From positions 11,488,001 to 11,552,000 of the forward strand of contig NW_027480422.1 in the NCBI RefSeq assembly GCF_051401765.1: a DNA stretch of 64,000 nucleotides, read 5' to 3'. Below, piece after piece: positions 62,548 to 64,000 of this stretch (position 1 is its first letter; every line of letters starts with the position of its first letter). The DNA comes from Calliopsis andreniformis (taxonomy: Eukaryota; Arthropoda; Insecta; Hymenoptera; Andrenidae). The notes beneath the pieces are model-generated. The model saw nothing but the letters and a program-made list of their open reading frames with translations. It was not told where the DNA came from and did not search any database. A program made the position numbers and the translations under genes.

Positions 62548-64000
62548 GCTGCTCCACCAGATCGAAAACTTAGGGCCTTAGAAGTCAACGCCCGAAGCAT
62601 AAAATACAATAAAGATACAACAGTTTTTCCATCGTATAACAGGAGTAATTGCAACCAGTGTGAAAGTGATAGTAATTTCTACATTCCGGGCAACCTAGGC
62701 TTCACTGTGCGGTGTTGCTCCAGCAGATGGAATAGCTAGGGCCTTAGAAGTCTACGCCCGGAGCATAAAATACAATAAAAATACAACAGTTTTTCCATCG
62801 TGTAAAATGAATAATTGCAATCAGTGTGAAGGTAATAGTCATTTCTGCGTTCCGGGCAACCTAGGATTCACACTAGGGCGTCGCTCTCACCAGATCGAAT
62901 AGTAAGGGCCAAAGAAGTCAACGCCAGAAGCATAAAATACAATGTAAATACAACAGTTTTTGCATCGTATAATATGTATAATTGCAAGCAGTGTGAAAGT
63001 AATGGTCATTTCTACGTTCCGTGCAAACTAGGCTTGACCCTAGGGCGTTGCAACACCAGATCGAATATTCAGGGCCTATGAAGTCAACGCCAGAAGCATA
63101 AAATACAAAATAAATGCAACAGTTTTTCCATCGTATAAAACGAATAATTGTAACCAGTGTGAAAGTGATAGTCATTTCTACCTTCCGGGCAAACTAGGCT
63201 TTACTCTAGGGCGTTGCTCCACCAGATCGAATAGCTAGAGCCTTAGAAGTCTACTCCCGTAGCATAAAATACAATAAAAATACAAAAGTTTCTCAATCGT
63301 ATAAAACGAATAATTGCTACCGGTGTGAAAGTTATGGTTATTTCTACGTTCCGGGCAACCTAGGCTTCACTCTAGGGCGTTGCTCCACCAGATCGAATAG
63401 CTAGAGCCTTAGAAGTCTACTCCCGTAGCATAAAATACAATAAAAATACAATAGTTTCTCAATCGTATAAAATGATTAATTGCAATCAGTGTGAAGGTAA
63501 TGGTCATTTCTACGTTCCGGGTAACCTAGGCTTTACTCCAGGGCGTTGCTCCACCAGATCGAATAGCTGGGGACTTAGAAGTCAACGCCAGAAGCATATA
63601 ATACAATAAAAATACAACAGTTTTTCCATCGTATAACAGGAGTAACTGCAACCAGTGTGAAGGTAATGGCCATTTCTACGTTCCGGGCAAACTATGCTTC
63701 ACTCTAGGGCGTTGCTACACCAGATCGAATAGCTAGGGCCTTAGAAGTCTACTCCCGTAGCATAAAATACAATAAAAATACAAAGGTTTCGCAATCGTAT
63801 AAAATGATTAATTGCAATCAGTGTGAAGGTAATGGTCATTTCTACGTTCCGGGTAACCTAGGCTTTACATCAGGGCGTATCTCCACCAGATCGAATAGCT
63901 AGGCAGTTAGACTTCAACGCCAGAAGCATAAAATACAATAAAAATACAACAGTTTTTCATCGTACAACAGGAATAATTGCAACCAGTGTGAAAGTGGTAG
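62548..64000 (+). repeat. Large HOR unit U5, partial, cut by the window edge
   Basis: Starts at the phasing marker and follows 56,741 onward at -5,807 (the CACTGTGCGG, GGCGTCGCTCTCACC and ATAATATGTATAATTGC monomers) to about 63,370. It then switches to the GTCTACTCCCGTAGC and AGCTGGGGACTTAGAAG monomers, and near 63,690 to GGGCAAACTATGCTTCAC. It continues beyond position 64,000. Confidence 0.85.

Larger units (their letters stand above)
1..64000 (+). repeat. Satellite DNA array, ~166 bp monomer, ~385 head-to-tail copies
   Basis: The same ~166 bp unit can be followed from the first to the last base without a break and always in the same orientation. Landmarks recurring once per monomer are TTCTACGTTCCGGGCAACC, CTAGGGCGTTGCTCCACC, AGATCGAATAG, GAAGTCAACGCC, GCATAAAATACAAT and AACCAGTGTGAAAG. 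Distances between identical variants are near-multiples of 166 (664, 829, 1,825, 2,490, 2,988, 5,808, 11,619 bp). No unique sequence longer than a few bases, no transposon end and no inverted monomer was found. Both edges are inside the array. Centromeric or pericentromeric heterochromatin is an inference from array type; the family is not one I can name. Confidence 0.97.

Noticed and set aside
187..63175. Recurrent 61-99 codon reading frames, mostly minus strand, with nearly identical predicted peptides
   Set aside because: They are satellite read in two successive frames. The first ~55 codons and the following ~30 are frame-shifted readings of the same monomer. They shift with every monomer, stop where variants introduce stops, and have no signs of separate gene structure.
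1..64000. CRISPR array
   Set aside because: Repeats are contiguous 166 bp units with no unique spacers between them and drift in sequence, unlike short identical CRISPR repeats.
1..64000. CENP-B box
   Set aside because: I looked for nTTCGnnnnAnnCGGGn and its complement around TTCTACGTTCCGGGC, CGCCCGAAGC and AGATCGAATAG. The required bases and spacing do not fit.
1..64000. Telomere-like TTAGGG motifs
   Set aside because: AGTTAGGGCC occurs at most once per monomer in some variants and is never tandem, so it is an incidental hexamer.
1..64000. tRNA-derived or SINE origin, from TATTCGATCTGG on the minus strand resembling a B box
   Set aside because: The match to GGTTCGANNCC is partial, no convincing A box lies at the right distance, and there is no poly-A tail or target-site duplication.

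Overview
The whole 64 kb window is one head-to-tail satellite DNA array. The repeat monomer is about 166 bp (around 42% G+C when one monomer is counted by hand), so the window holds roughly 385 copies, all in the same orientation. I found no gene, RNA gene, transposon, unique spacer or inverted segment. An uninterrupted array of this size with multi-kilobase higher-order repeats (HORs) is typical of eukaryotic centromeric or pericentromeric heterochromatin. I do not recognise the monomer and cannot name the organism; plants and insects both carry satellites of this length.

Layout. Positions 1-9.6 kb are a diverged, irregular region where neighbouring monomers differ at many sites. Only degraded multi-monomer periods remain there (offsets of 1,326, 829 and 2,648 bp, i.e. 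8, 5 and 16 monomers). At 9.6-14.4 kb a block of about 2.2 kb is present twice at an offset of 2,652 bp (16 monomers), separated by a 477 bp piece resembling DNA near 4.5-4.9 kb. At 14.4-22 kb there is a mosaic: an 829 bp five-monomer unit in tandem at 18,381-20,038 with an older partial copy at 14,561, a 35-monomer (5,808 bp) offset linking 16.4-18.5 kb to 22.2-24.4 kb, and a 664 bp four-monomer tandem pair at 20,750-22,077.

From about 22 kb rightward the array is built from very large, nearly identical HOR units. Phased on one marker (a GCTGCTCC variant with GAAAACTT downstream), unit starts are 22,051, 33,670, 46,782, 56,741 and 62,548. The unit lengths are 11,619, 13,112, 9,959 and 5,807 bp (about 70, 79, 60 and 35 monomers), with a partial fifth unit at the right edge. 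They differ mainly by gain or loss of whole monomers, as unequal exchange in register would produce. Smaller tandem units of 10-18 monomers are nested inside them.

Short reading frames of 61-99 codons recur, mostly on the minus strand. They are by-products of a repeat whose length is not a multiple of three: each reads one monomer in one frame and part of the next in another. They are not annotated as genes. Any function should be sought in DNA structure (a per-monomer dyad, near-phased A/T tracts, a length close to chromatosomal DNA) and chromatin. Block limits were set by eye and are generally good to within tens of bases.
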